Part shown: positions 35,985-50,000 of the stretch, one piece after another
Numbering within the stretch: the stretch's first letter is position 1
Layout: each line of letters starts with the position of its first letter
The notes under the pieces: generated by a model
Told to the model about the DNA's origin: nothing
The model's input: only the letters and a program-made list of their open reading frames with translations
Databases searched by the model: none
Assembly: GCF_958295425.1 (NCBI RefSeq)
Contig: NC_081142.1
Location: forward strand, 1-64,000
Direction: 5' to 3'
From: Solea solea
Lineage: Eukaryota; Chordata; Actinopteri; Pleuronectiformes; Soleidae
DNA: 64,000 bases
Translations under genes and position numbers: made by a program

Positions 35985-36205
35985 ACAACATATGACTTTT
36001 TGCCAAAATTTGGACGACATACTAAAGTATCGCTTTTTGGTCAAAATTTGGATGACATACTAACCTATGACTTTTTTGTCAAAATTTGGATGACATACTA
36101 AAGTATGGCTTTTTGGTCAAAATTTGGACAACATACTAAAGTATGACTTTTTTGTCAAAATTTGGACGACATACTAAAGTATGACTTTTTGGTCAAAATT
36201 TGCCA
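35985..36205. repeat. 38-39-bp tandem repeat, about 5.5 copies
   Basis: Unit: GACATACTAAAGTATG followed by ACTTTTTTGTCAAAATTTG. Each unit includes the small inverted repeat CATACTAAAGTATG. Confidence 0.9.
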
Positions 36206-36391
36206 TCTGACATACACCATATTGGCTCCTTATGTATTAGGTGGTGGTGGAGTACAGCCAATCGAGAGCCAGGGCCCAGAACCACTCCACCAATCAATGG
36301 CATGGCTATGGCACACACCTATGTGCCTAGGAGATTGAAGACAGAAAAAAAACACAGGGCACACACACAAAGCACTCACAGCAGTTTGAAA

Positions 36392-36434
36392 TAAGATAAA
36401 ATAAAATAAAATAAAATAAAATAAAATAAAATAA
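36392..36434. repeat. (TAAAA)n microsatellite
   Basis: About eight pentanucleotide copies. A short CA repeat lies nearby at 36,571-36,588. Confidence 0.95.
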
Positions 36435-39400
36435 TGACTACAGGGGTTGAAATGAATGCCATGAATGGACACATTTTGCCATGAGCTTGGAGCTTGGCTA
36501 CTGGAGCTGCGGCCCCTGCAGATCACTTCCTCGTGCAGAGGTTAGATGCAGCAATATGGCTGCACTATTCACACACACACACACACACGCATGCACTACA
36601 AACTAATTTGAGTGCTGTCATTATGCAAGTACAGCACAAATTGCCCAAGACCAAGTGAATCTATTTATAGCTGTATCTCAAGGCCTGTAAGCCAAGTGTG
36701 CCAAATAGTGTAATTTGTATTGTTAATGGTAATGCGCTATTAGTTTGTTCCGTTTGGCTTTGCACAGGTGCATTAATGGGCTCCCGTGAACCATTTCAGT
36801 CAGTCTGAGCCCACATGCTGCACTTTGTGGACCTTTTAGAAGTACAACGGCACCCTCTTGTGGCGTACAGCACAACAGCAAAAGAGAAAACAAAGGCAGG
36901 CACTTTAAAAAGCACCAGCTGGGGCCAAGATTACTACAGAGACAATCATTTCCCCCCTTTCTTTGCAGAAACAAAAGAAAAACAGAGTTGTATTGTAGTG
37001 CATAAAGTGAAAAAAAACAAAAAGTCATTAACAAACAATTCCAACAACTGACAAACAACAGATTGGCCTAGGCTTTTGAAATGTTGTGTTCCTAATTAAC
37101 CTCCAAGCTCATCAGCCACAATCAATATAGACAATAGCCCTTTTTTTCTCTGATTGAGATGAAGTAATTATCACACTGTATTCATCTCATTAATGCAAAC
37201 AATGTTCCAATATGCCTGCAGCAAAACTGTTAACTGAGTTCTATTTTCTGAGACGAGCAGCCTCACCTTGTATCCATGGCCACAGCTGACTTCAGCAGAT
37301 CGTCCCATCCCAGTCTGTTATCTGAAGCTTTCAGTGGTTAAGTGTTAGACATAGTAAGATACAGAGGCAGATTATATCCCTCTATCTATCTATACAATTA
37401 ATCATTGGTGTAAGAACTCTGTTCCAATGTCTATCATAGCTCGATAATCACATGAAAATTGCATTTAGATTGACTCCTCTTTTTATTTATGTATGTATTT
37501 ATTTACCCTCTTAATGGGACTGTTTTAGTTATATTCTATTGGTTTTGTATAATGTTTTCTTTCTTGTATGTTTGTACCCTGTACACCCGGTGCTGTTTGC
37601 TAATGGGTCTAGCCTTATAGCTCAAGACAAATGTCCGAATGAGGAAAATACAGTATACTGTATGTCTATCTATCTTAAATCAACATGGAATATAAATCAG
37701 GAAAAAAATTTGATAATTCACCATTGAATTCTGTTATTTTAATTTATATCCTTTGGCTTAGGTTTAGACAAAACAACTATTGGGCTTCAGCTAACTGCCA
37801 TTTTGACAGTATTTTAATCAAGCAAAATGAAATAACTATTGTTATTAACTTAACTCAAAAATAACTTGTCTTTAAATTGTACTCTTTAAATTTTGCCTGG
37901 AGGCCAAATAATCTGTATCCAATTCTTCCATTTATGCCCAAATGATATTTAAAATCCAATAACATTAGCATTTTGCGCAGTTGGCTAGTTAGAGACTCTC
38001 AGAGCTGCTAGGTTATATATCAGTTATATAGGGTTTTAAAATCAAACAATGGATAAACAAAGACTTGATGTGTATAAATAATAGAGTGAGAATGAGAATT
38101 TCTAAGAGAAGAGAATTTCTCAGGTAAATGAGCACAATATAATATTAATGTGTAATTAATGTGAGATCTTGCAGACATTTGGCCATAACGTCATATTGTG
38201 TGCATATGAAATAATAATCATCCGGAACAAAGACATCAATGTCAAGTTGAGGCAGGGATTGAGTCGAGTACACCTTTAAACTTTGATTTTAGTGTGGTAG
38301 CAGTCTGTACAAAATGCAAATGCTAATTTCTAATGGCGTTTGTGATTTGTGTCTTTTTTCTTTTGTCTTTTTGCATTTATGCGGTGATGTAGAAATAAAA
38401 ATGCAAAAGTAAAGTTACCATAGCCACAATTCCTCACATTGTCATCAATAATGAAAGCTATTAATTGTTCAAAAATATGGCAATGAATTTAGTTGTTACT
38501 GACTGATAAACTGTGCAAAGCCTAACATAAGCCTAGCATAATTTCTACTCATTAAAACCGTCAGAAAAGCAACAATATATCATAGAAACTACTATAACAA
38601 CACAATGAGACGGTTTTGTATTCATGTTCAGGTTGTTTATGAAGTATTGTTGTGTAAATCAAAACAAAAAGACAGCAAATGCATTCAACAGTAATTCATC
38701 AAAATAAGAGCAAACATGATTGTAGGGTGCTTGTAAAATCAAAAAAGTTGCATTGAAGGCACTATCAGTTCAACTTCTCTTGGTCATTCCGCTGGAAATG
38801 TTAAGCCTGCTGTGACCAAATCAAAGATCAGTCTAACCCTGTATATTTTAATCTTTTCGCCGTTACGTACCTCAGTTTCCTTTCCTCATCAAAAGGCAGT
38901 TTGGTCACGACCCACGTCACCATCTCTGTGATAAAAGTGGAGAACATCTCAGTGGGATAAAAAGGTATTCACGCACCAAAGGATGCAATGGTTCCATCAG
39001 ATATATGCCGTTTGGTCCGAAATTGCATCACTGCACATGAATGCAGCTAATGTATGAACTTTTTTTAGACAATTTCACCCTCTGTAATTTGTAAACATGT
39101 TACTAGTACATTGAGGAGTGCAAAAACAAAACTATGATAGTTCAGGGTTTGAGGTGTAGTTGTGAAGTATTGACACGTTCTCAGAATCAGCTTGAGTAAG
39201 AACACAAGGTGAAACTGATTTTAGCCACTTACCAAAATGTTCACCTAATAAAGTCTAGGCCAAACCAAGTCTAAGATAATTTAAGAATGTGTTTGCCTCT
39301 CTATCTTTCCATTAGACAGACTTTTTCAACTGATACTGAAGTTTGTGTTGCTTTAAAAACTGCCCAATGTCCATAGAAAAAAACCCAGTGATTTTACATC

Positions 39401-40102
39401 ACAGCACACAGGAGTTATTAACCAACTGCTACCTCCACCAGTAAGTTTAAATGTATTATTTTGAGACTTTGTTCATTGAAATCCTTTCTTTGGATTTTCA
39501 GAGGTGCCACAAACGTACCAAACTATGCAGTAGACAAGCAGCCACGTTAAAAACACATACTTCATCTTTGGGCTATGGTGTGGGAGGGTTTATGGTTTAA
39601 AAATATTACATTTCCAGTAAGAAAAGAATGTCAACCAGTGAGATAAAGAGCCTATGTATTAATACATCATACAAACACACTTCAAAAAACCTGACCATCT
39701 TTAAAAATGTTGCACTTGTTGAGGTTTTCTGCTTTTCTCTCACGGATCCAAACACATAACTCAATAATTGAGTTGAGTTTGGGTTTAGACATTGACTAAA
39801 CAGTTCAGCCTGACATAGGAAAAATTCTTTCTCAGAGCTCAGACTGACGGTTTATCCCCATTTAGGTTCCTCAGCAGCTGCACAGCAAAAAAAATGTCTT
39901 CACACATTCCTGGAATAAACTCCACCGTCTAGCCTGAAAAAGGCTTTTCTGTACTCAATCTACAGAAAACACTGACGCACATGAACAAAGAATCCAGCAT
40001 TCATCAGTGCAATTTAGTGTTTCCCCCTGTTTCCCAGTGTATACAACTTCTAATGAGAGTTTTTGTTAATGCAGCCCTTATCACCATTTTATGGCTCCAC
40101 AA
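36435..40102. other. Region downstream of hs2st1: probable 3' UTR plus unassigned sequence
   Basis: The hs2st1 3' UTR should begin at 40,102 and run leftward, but I cannot fix its end. ATTAAA/AATAAA-like signals on the minus strand occur near 38,848 and 37,481. Two short exon-like segments with fair splice sites are seen on the minus strand: about 38,870-38,925 (open frame MVTWVVTKLPFDEERKL, donor GAGGTACGT) and 37,267-37,321. Their reading phases do not fit one another directly, so no gene is called. Confidence 0.4.
37267..37321 (-). CDS. Possible internal coding exon, 55 nt
   Basis: Preceded on the minus strand by GAAAGCTTCAG and followed by the donor GTGAGG. One frame is open and protein-like: NRLGWDDLLKSAVAMDT; the other two contain stops. 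No family is recognised and no partner exon with a matching phase was found, so it may be chance. Confidence 0.25.
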
Positions 40103-40329
40103 TCAGTTCACTTTGGGGTAGATCTTCTCATAGAAGAAGTTCTGGCCCAGGACATAAAGTTCTCCGTCTTTTTCCCGGACGGCGTGGGCTCGTACAAACT
40201 GGAACTGCTCGAGAGCAAATTCGTAAAACTCATTTTCGAGTTTCCAGATGCCAGACTGCTGCAGCTTGGCTATCGTCTCTTTGGTGGGAAGCTTCTTCTC
40301 AGTGGTCTTTCGCAGATGGGACTTCTTTC
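40103..40329 (-). CDS. hs2st1: hs2st1 exon 7 with stop
   Basis: Final 75 codons from [15 protein letters not shown] to [11 protein letters not shown] and stop at 40,103-40,105. The acceptor (TCTCTTCAG) lies only 19 bases from a TTAA transposon inserted upstream. Confidence 0.97.
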
Positions 40330-43300
40330 CTGAAGAGACACACAACAGTTAAAGAGGCCATAGCATGGTCCTATCTCACTTATATGTGAGATATGGAGGT
40401 GTACTTACAAACATGAAGTAGTTTTTATGGTCAAAAACTTCCTAGTCACTACAAACGCGCAGATGTAAATGTCTCATCACTGACACTCTCGTCAGCTGCG
40501 CTGTTTCAGACCAAAACCACACCCGCAGAACACGGACTGTCTTGTGATTGGCCAGTTACCTGGAAGTGACGTAATTGGCACGTCAGCTCTCAGACCTGCA
40601 GCTCCGCCTCTGGAAAGGCGGATGCACCGCTAGCAATTATCAAAACATTGAGTAATGCCGTCGTCACGACCCCTCACAGTTTGATCCGGAGTCTGAGCCA
40701 GAGTCAGAAGACACTGTGACAAGTGAAAGACTGCTGCAGGACGCCTGTAACTTGGATAACGTTGTGGTTACCAAGATGATAAACACACATGCAAATGAAA
40801 CACAACGTAACGTGTAGCTTAGCCTGTAGCCGGCTATTGCTAATGCTAAACGACAAAACAAGCACACAAAGATAGTTTTACGGTTTGTAAAAATTGTAAT
40901 ATACGTATTGTTGACACTGCTCCTTCCTTTAGGTGAAGTTTGGTGCTGTGTACTGCTTTATATTGCTACTTTCAACCATAGAAGAAGAAGAAGAAATACC
41001 CTCGTTGTAGCTGCTGAGCGTATCGGTTGTACGGAGCTCAGCAGCTACAACGAGAATAGTTCTTATTCTTCTTCTAAGGTTGAAAGTACGTCACCGGATG
41101 TGCCTGGACTCTAGTGCCTGGACTAGGAGGCGCTGCTGTTTAGAGGAGTGGTGAAATTGGTCAGTGACGTAACTAGTCAACTGAAGTGCCGTTCCGCTTC
41201 GTAGAGCTCAGGAAAACAATCAAACCCTGCGGTCTCAGCAGTGGCTAAACTCATTGTTATGGACATTTAGGGCTTCATAAATGAGGTAATGACGCAGATA
41301 CACACAAAAACGCAGCGTTAATTGGCACTTCCGGGCTATGTCCTCTTTAAATTTCAAGATGGCGCTGCACGAGCAGCTGCTGCTTACAACGGCTCTCCCT
41401 TCTTTCTTACTTTTTCTCGTTTTTTCTCCTTTTTTCTGGCGTGTTTCACGCTTTTTCTTTAAAATGGTCAAATCCTGCTGCCACCACGCGCACAATGAGA
41501 CCACTTTCATTACTTTTGCATTTTGTTTAATGCTCTTCTCGGCACTTTTGGGAACTCCGTCGGCAGACACGCTCAGCGGATCCGTGGTTTACACCAGGGA
41601 TCAGCTGTTGGTGTTGCGCAACACCGCTCTCTCTCTCAGCGCGGAATGGACGATTCCAACGGTTTTAAAGAGGAAGAGACGGGGCTGCAGAGCGGGTCGG
41701 AGGAAACAGGAGAGGAAACGTAGGTTCCGTCCTTTTATCCCATCTATCATCATGGGAAATGTCCGCTCCCTCGTGAACAAAACGGACGAGCTCGCGGCGC
41801 TGACCCGGCACCAGAGGGACTTCAGGGAGAGCAGCCTGCTGTGCTTCACGGAGACCTGGCTGACGGAGATGACACCGGACTCGGTCGTTTCCCTGGAGGG
41901 GTTTAAGACGGTACGTGCGGACCGGAATGTGGCTGGGAAGAGGAGAGGCGGAGGAGTGGCGGTGTTCGTTAACGAGAGATGGTGCGACCCCGCGCACGTC
42001 TCCATCAAAGAACAAGTTTGCACAAAGGACATTGAGTTTGTTGCGGTGGGCATCCGCCCGTATTACATCCCGAGGGAGTTCTCACATGTGATTGTGTATA
42101 CAGTCTACATCCCTCCCTCAGCCGATGCAGCCGCAGCATGTGAGAGGCTGCACAGCTCAGTGTCAGCACTGCAAACTGAACACCCAAACTCTCTCCTGCT
42201 CATAAATGGTGATTTCAACCATGCCTCGCTTTCCCCCTTTTTCCCCACGTTCACACAGTACGTGAAGTGCCACACCCGGGAGAACAAGACGCTGGACCTT
42301 TTATATGCAAATATAAAGGGTGCGTACACCTCCGTCCCCCTCCCCCCACTCGGCCGCTCTGATCACAACCTGATACGTCTGCGACCTGAATACACACCCG
42401 TGGTGAGGAGGCAGCCCGCACAGAAAAGAACTGTAATGATGTGGAATGAAGAAGCCAAGGAGAGGTTGAGAGACTGCTTCGAGACAACAATCTGGGAGAC
42501 TTTCTCTGATGGAGATAACATCGACGGCTTCAATGACTGTTTCACACATTATATAAAATTCTGTGAGGAGAACGTCGCACCAACCCGCAGGGTGCGGTGC
42601 TTTGCCAACACCAAGCCATGGGTGACCCCTCAACTTCAAGTTCTGCTGAACAAGAAGAAGAGGGTGTTTGCTTCAGGGAGCAGAGAGGAGCTGAAAAAAG
42701 TCCAGCGGGAGCTCAAGCAGGCGATCAGGAAGGCCAAGGACGTCTACAAGAGGAAACTGGAGGAGCAGATGGGACAGAGCAAAGCGAGGGATGTGTGGAG
42801 AGGCCTGAAGAACATCACAGGTCATGGACAGAGTGGAGCCAGAGTCACAGCAGGGGGGGACCAGCGATGGGCCACTGAACTGAATCAATACTTCAACCGA
42901 TTCGACCAGGGCCCCCCTCCCCTCTCCACCTCTACCCCCCACTCCTCGCACGCCTGCTCTCCAGCGGCTACAGCCACCATCCTCCAACCGTCCTCACCTC
43001 CAAAACACCTCACTCCAACACCCCACCCCCCACAGCCCCAGCTGCCCACCCCCCCTCAATCCCCCCCCTCAATCCCCCCCCCCTCTCTGTGACAACTGAG
43101 CAGGTGAGGAGAGAACTGAGGCGACTGAAGATCAGGAAAGCTGTGGGACCAGATGGGATCAGCCCCAGACTGCTCAGGGACTGTGCTGACCAACTCTGTG
43201 AGGTGGTCGCGCACATCTTCAACCTGAGCCTCAGACTGGAGAAGGTCCCGGTCCTGTGGAAGACCTCCTGTGTGGTTCCAGTTCCTAAGACAGCGCACGC

Positions 43301-46300
43301 AAAGGAGCCGAGCCACTTCAGACCCGTCGCCCTGACCTCTCATCTGATGAAGACCATGGAGAGGCTGGTCCTCAGACATCTGCGCATGGTGGTGAGCCCC
43401 GTGATGGACCCGCTGCAGTTCGCCTACAGGCCGAAGATCGGGGTGGATGACGCCGTCATCTACCTGCAGCACCGGGCACTGACTCACCTGGAGGTCGCCG
43501 GGAGCGCTGTGAGAGTCATGTTCTTTGACTTCTCCAGCGCTTTCAACACCATCCAACCGGCGCTGCTGCGGAGGAAGATGGAGGACGTAGGAGTGGGGAC
43601 ACAGCTGGCTGCATGGACCACCGACTACCTCACCAACAGGCCGCAGTATGTGAGGCTGCAGGACTGCAGGTCTGAGGTGGCCATCTGCAGCATCGGGGCT
43701 CCCCAGGGGACGGTGCTCTCACCGTTCCTCTTCTCCCTCTACACCTCAGACTACACCTACAACTCCAGCAGCTGTCACCTCCAGAAGTTCTCCGATGACT
43801 CAGCCATTGTTGGCTGCGTGTCTGAGGGGGACGAGCTGGAGTACAGGTCGGTCATCAAAAACTTCGTGGACTGGTGTGAGAGCAACTTCTTGTGCTTGAA
43901 CACCGGAAAGACGAGGGAGATGGTGATCGACTTCCGGAGAAAGACCCCACCACACCCACCGGTGAGCATCCAGGGCTCGGACATCGAGCTGGTGGATAAC
44001 TTTAAGTACCTGGGTGTTCACCTCAATAACAAACTGAACTGGACCACTCACATCGACGCCCTCTACAAAAAGGGTCAAAGTCGCCTCCACCTCCTGAGGA
44101 GACTGAGGTCCTTTGGAGTGTGCAGACCTCTACTCCGCACTTTCTTTGACTCTGTGGTGGCCTCTGCCATCCACTATGCTGTGGTTTGCTGGGGAGCGGG
44201 CAGCACGGACCGGGACAGGAAGAAACTGAACAGGCTGGTCAGGAGGGCCGGCTCTGTCCTGGGCTGCTCGCTGGAATCGGTGGAGGAGGTGGGACAGAGG
44301 AGGACGTTATCCAGACTGTCCTCCATCATGGAGAACACACTCCACCCACTGCACCTGACTGTGGAGGGGCTTGGCAGCTCCTTCAGCGGCAGGCTCCGGC
44401 ACCCTCAGTGTAGGACAGAGCGCTACCGAAAGTCCTTCATCCCCACTGCTGTTCGGATATTTAACTCCTCTTAAATGTCCACTCACTTTCCCTGATAATA
44501 CTCTATATTAGAGTGTAATTTTATCTTTTTTACTTTTTATCTTTTGGTAATTTTTGTCTTACTATTGTATTGTATTGTATTTTTATTTTATCTTATTTTT
44601 ATTTTTATTCTATATTTTTATTCTTATTTTTACCTTTATTCTATTCTCACCTTTCTTAACTGAGCTGTTGTGAATGTGTGTTTCCCCCCTGGGGGAGGAA
44701 TAAAGTCATTCAATTCAATTCAATTCAATTCAATAAAGGCTTTTATTACAGTGGAAATGAAGCATAGATCTATGACTCAGATGCGTTTAGTTTTGATCTT
44801 GGACAATATTAAGTAGAATAATCAACGGTTTCTCATTGCAAAATTGTAAGTCACTTTGTTGCCAGGGGGGCAGCCATATTTAATTACTGACAACACAAGT
44901 TACCGTGATATATAAATATAGAAGACATTGGCTACCGTAGCTGAAAAAGCTACTGCGTTTAGAGTAGTAGTACAGCTGCTGAAGTCAACCCCCGTTGCAA
45001 CGGTCTGGCAACAATAACCGCAAATACCAAACACAGATGCCACTTTGTCAGGCTACAGTAGTTGCTAACATTAAACACTGATACCAGAGCGTTTAGCTAC
45101 ATTAGTTGCTGCCATCAAAAAGGGATGCTTATGTTAAACAGAAAGTCAAGACATCTTGGTATTACGAGTGCAAACTGAACTGTAAAAAAACAACCCATTC
45201 AATACACAAGCGGGCGTAAACCGCATTATTTTGGTACATTAAATGTGTATATATTCTCTACAAATAGATTATGTATGGATTGGATTGCAACCGTGTTTAT
45301 GCACGACTTATTCTTTCCCATGTTCATGAACACACCACTAGCTGTCCAATATAGGAATGATGCGTCACACAATGTTAGGGGCGCTGTAAACAAAACGGAA
45401 GCCAAACAATACAGCGTTAGTGTCGGCAGAGAACAGTGATTGGAGGAAGGAAACAAACGTTTAAGGCTGCACTGACATCTATTAAATCAGCTGTGTGGCT
45501 CCACTAGCGTCAACTGTGGCAGCAACGGAGCGAAGCTCGTCAAAAAAACGTGAATGCCCATTCACGGCAATGTCAAACACTGACGCAACTATGTCTGGCT
45601 ACAGTGGCTGCCGACGTTGGTGTCTGGAAAGCTACTGTAGCTGAGATTGGAACAGCACCCTGCGCAACCCTCATGTGGAGGATAAAGTGGTAGAAGACAG
45701 ATGGATGGATACTGGAAAGCAGAGAAATAGAGCTTTGCACCGATATCCTTGTCATTACGGTAGCCCCCAGGACTTCCATGGAGCGACTGTTCAGTCACAG
45801 ACAAGATTCACCAGTGCGTCACATGTTTGTAAGTAAGCTTCTCAGTACCGTATTCCTGAACTGTTGAATACCTCCCAGATATCGAAAGTGAGTTATCTTG
45901 GAAAAAGAGGCATAAAAGGGCAGAAGCACTCACTCACTGCACATTTTTTACTACAGCCATAAAATCTAAATAAATCCAGGCGGCCTGATTGTCATGATGT
46001 CATCAGAGGGTTAAAGAGCAGCATGAATGCTATGTACCCGATTTGTAAAGCTCAGTAGCTCCCCTGAAGAATCGCGGCAGTGTTGCTTCCAGGATCATGA
46101 TAAAGTCCTCCAGCTCCTCAGTTACTCCAACCAGCAGATACTCGTTCACCAGGTTGTATTTAGCCTGTTCCAGAGCCCACTGACTGCCTGCGTTCCTGCA
46201 CAGAATCATCAAAAAATTAATATTGATATTTGTGTAAGTTTCACATCATAATTTGCAAATGAATACAAGGTGCACTCTCCTTTTATGCACAACAACACAA

Positions 46301-46731
46301 AAGGTGCCGTCCACTCACCAGCACTCTGACTGGTGCCCGCAGAAGAAGGGAATCTGCAGCCAGAGTTTCTCAGGGGCACAGTCAGATCCTCCTGATGACA
46401 CACACTCGTCAAAGGTCTGAAAGACAAAAGCAAACATGTGGTTTTATAAACCACACACATGCAGCCATCAAACAACATTTGAACCCGATTTGAAAAGACT
46501 CTGACAGACTCTGTCAGACTCGTCAGAAAGAAAAACATTACAGTGATAAATAGAGGACACAAGCTAAACCGTCAAAACATGAAAGCATCAGAAATGCAGA
46601 CCAAATGTGGTTTATTTTTCAACATTCCCTGTGGTATACACCAGGAGTGCCCAACCAGTCGATCGCGGTCTACTGGTAGATCGCGGACTGATCCCAAGTC
46701 GACCGCGAGGGGTGTTGGAATAAATATAATT

Positions 46732-46778
<47 letters not shown>

Positions 46779-47045
46779 GCGCCACAAACGTCCGGGACTT
46801 GAAAGCACAGCTTGCCGCACGGCAGTCAATCTTCACCAAGCCGAAGACCCAGGGTAACGCCGCAACTATTGCTTCCTAGCGCGTTAGTCACGTCCTTGCT
46901 AAGCACAAGAAGCCATTCAAAGACGGCGATATGGTGAAGGAAGCCTTTCTCGAGGCAGCGGATAGTCTTTTTGCCAACTTAAAAAATAAAAGAGATCTTG
47001 AAGGCCATTACATAAGTACAACTCTCCCGACAGGCAGAGAAGCAG

Positions 47046-47098
<53 letters not shown>

Positions 47099-50000
47099 CA
47101 GAGAAGCAGAGACAGAGAGAGGGACAGGCAGAGAAGCAGAGACAGAGAGAGAGGGACAGGCAGAGAGAGAGACAGACAGAGAGAGAGGGCAAGGCACTCC
47201 CTGTATATTTTTTATATTATATCCACCTGTTTTGTATCCGTTTTATTATTGTGTTTGGTTCATATTAAGGTCAGTTACACACACATTGTCCCTCATGCAC
47301 ACCTTACACTACTGACTGCACTGATATTCACACTATATGTATATACATGTCATTTAGCAGACGCTTTTATCCAAAGCGACTTACAATGGAATTGAGTACA
47401 ATCAGCCAGGGGTGGAGTTGAACTTGTGACCATTGCGAATGATGTCTTTCGCACAAAAGGTACCGGTCTTAACCACTGAGCCACTCCACCCCCTATTATT
47501 ACATATACTTACTATATGTAATAGTAGTATTACATATAGTAAGTATAGTAATTATGTAGTAAATATTTAGCTGTTCATTTCGTGATTTGACTTTTGTTCA
47601 ATAAATTACTTTGTTATTCCTTAAAGTGGTGTATCTCGCATATTTGTCATGCCTTTAGAGTCAGGGTGTGACAGAGGTTAGTTACTGCATGCTGGAAACG
47701 ATGCGTGTGGGTTTGCAATGTTGACAATGGACTGGTAGATCTCGGGAGGTTAGCTACTTGAAAAGTAGATCTTGGGTCAAAAAAGTTGGGCACCCCTGGT
47801 CTACACACTCCTTCTACTGGAATTGCAGCAGTTGGAAGCCCTTAGTCTAGTGGTGTCAAACTGGCCCACCACTTAATATCATGTTATACTGAAAACATGA
47901 CCCCCGACCTCCTCTTTCATGTAAGCACAACACGTGAGGCCGAGGCACAGCTGCCAGCTAAATGATAGAATATAGACACAATATAATACAAAAACATTTG
48001 GTTGTAATTATCCCATTATTAGACGTAAATTACATAAAAATAAGCTTGTTTGGTGGGTGTTGTAATTACAGTTGTCCACATTGTTTCCTAAATTTTTAAT
48101 TTATAATGATTTCTAATTTTAGATATTATTAGATTCATTTTGCATCATACATATTTTTAATGTGATTTATACATATTCCACATTTACTTTGAAATTCTGC
48201 ACAATATCATCACGAATATCTAAAATTGGAATATTGTGTTAATTTTATATTATTGCCCGCCTGCCCAACAGTTTTTTGCACCCACTTTTTTTTTCTAGTC
48301 CAGCCACCTCTTGACCAGATTCAATGCTCATTGACCCCAAGATCATTTGAGTTTGACACCCCTGGTATACACTACTGGTCAAAAGTTTTAGAACACCCCA
48401 ATTTTTCCAGTTTTTTATTGAAATTCAAGCCATTCAAGTCCAATGAATAGCTTGAAATGGTACAAAGGTAAGTAGGCACCCCTTGTGAACTGCTAGGTTA
48501 AAAAAAAAAAAAGGTAAGGTTACCCAAAACTGAAAAATAATATACATTTCAGAATGGCCTTTTTCAGGGAACAAGAAATGGGTTAACAACTTAGAGCTGT
48601 TCTGCAGCAATGGAGGTTGATCAAGCCTTGAAAGTTGGTTCTACCAATTCCTACAGGTGTTCCAACTTTTCTTTTTTTTTTTTTTTTTTTTTAAACTTTA
48701 TTTTTCATTCAATAAAACAAGAACAAAACACAAATACAGGGGGTAGACACTACTATCTTGCATAGAGATGCCATTTTGTCCATCTTGCAGTACATAACTC
48801 TGATTTCATCCGTAGTCTATAGGTCATTTGCTCCATTGATCGAATTTCTTCAACAATATCTAGCCAGTGGCTCAATCCAGGTGGTTCAGTTTTCAGCCAA
48901 CTTCTTGTAATGGCTTTCTTAGCCGCAAGGGATAGGATCTTGAACAGATACACATCATTTTTAGCTATTACCCCATCTGGTATCAGTCCCAGGTACATAT
49001 GCCTGATGTCATCAGGGATATTATAACCAAAAATTTCCCCCACGATCCTCAGAACCCCGTCCCAAAAGGATCGTATTTTCATACAGGACCAGAATATATG
49101 AGAGTGACTGGCATTCAATTGCCCACATTGTCTCCAACAGAATTGTTGTTGACCCAATTGTTTATGTTTAATTTGCGGTGTAATAAAAAAACGTGTTATG
49201 TTCTTCCAACCAAACTCCCTCCATCTCTTTGAACTTGTGGATGTGTGTTGGGTCTTGTAAATGGAATGCCAGTCACTCTCAGACAACTCAATGTTAAACT
49301 CTTTTTCCCATTTCTCTTTTATATACAATGTATTCCTTCCTTGTTGTTTCATTAATCCTCTATACAGTTTAGAGACTATTTTTGAAGGAGTTTGTTTATA
49401 TGCACCTGTCAACACCTCAATCACATCATTCCCTTCCAATGAGAGGTCTTTCTTGATTTCTGTCTCATATAAGTGTCTTAATTGAAGAAATCTGTAAAAA
49501 TCTCTGTTGTCCAATCCGAACTCAACCTTAAGTTGACCAAATGATTTAAAATGTTGCTTATCTATGAGTGTACATATAGCTGTTATTCCTTTGTCTCTCC
49601 ACTTTTTAAAGGTTTTGTCTATTACACCTGGTCTGAACCTGGTGTGAGAAGGCCAGATCAACAGCTTACAGTCACCTGTTAACTTGAATTTTTTAACGAC
49701 GTCATACCATATTTCGAACGATCCTCTCAAAATTGAGTTTTCAACCTTAAGATCCATATGATCTTTTCCACCTAACATTGACTGTGGGGGGGCCCGACCC
49801 AGGTTCATCTCAATGTCCTTCCATCTGGCTTGATAACACGAAGAGCACCAATAGACAACATATCTTAACTGTGCAGCATAGTAATAATCTCTGAGACTTG
49901 GCAATGCCAATCCTCCATTTTCTTTGTCTAGTTGAAGGGTCTTGAATCGTATCCTCGGTCTGGCACCTGCCCAGATGAACCTGGAAATTAGCTTGTCCCA

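Larger units (their letters stand above)
41351..44736 (+). mobile_element. L2-like LINE, nearly full length, antisense in hs2st1 intron 6
   Basis: Carries an endonuclease ORF and a reverse transcriptase ORF in adjoining frames, a 3' UTR and a tail of about five ATTCA units after AATAAAGTC (44,701-44,736). The 5' end abuts the TTAA of the preceding MITE directly. Confidence 0.88.

Noticed and set aside
46917..47395. ORFs coding for Leu/Ser or Arg/Glu runs
   Set aside because: They translate the (GA)n microsatellite and its degenerate continuation inside the hAT element.
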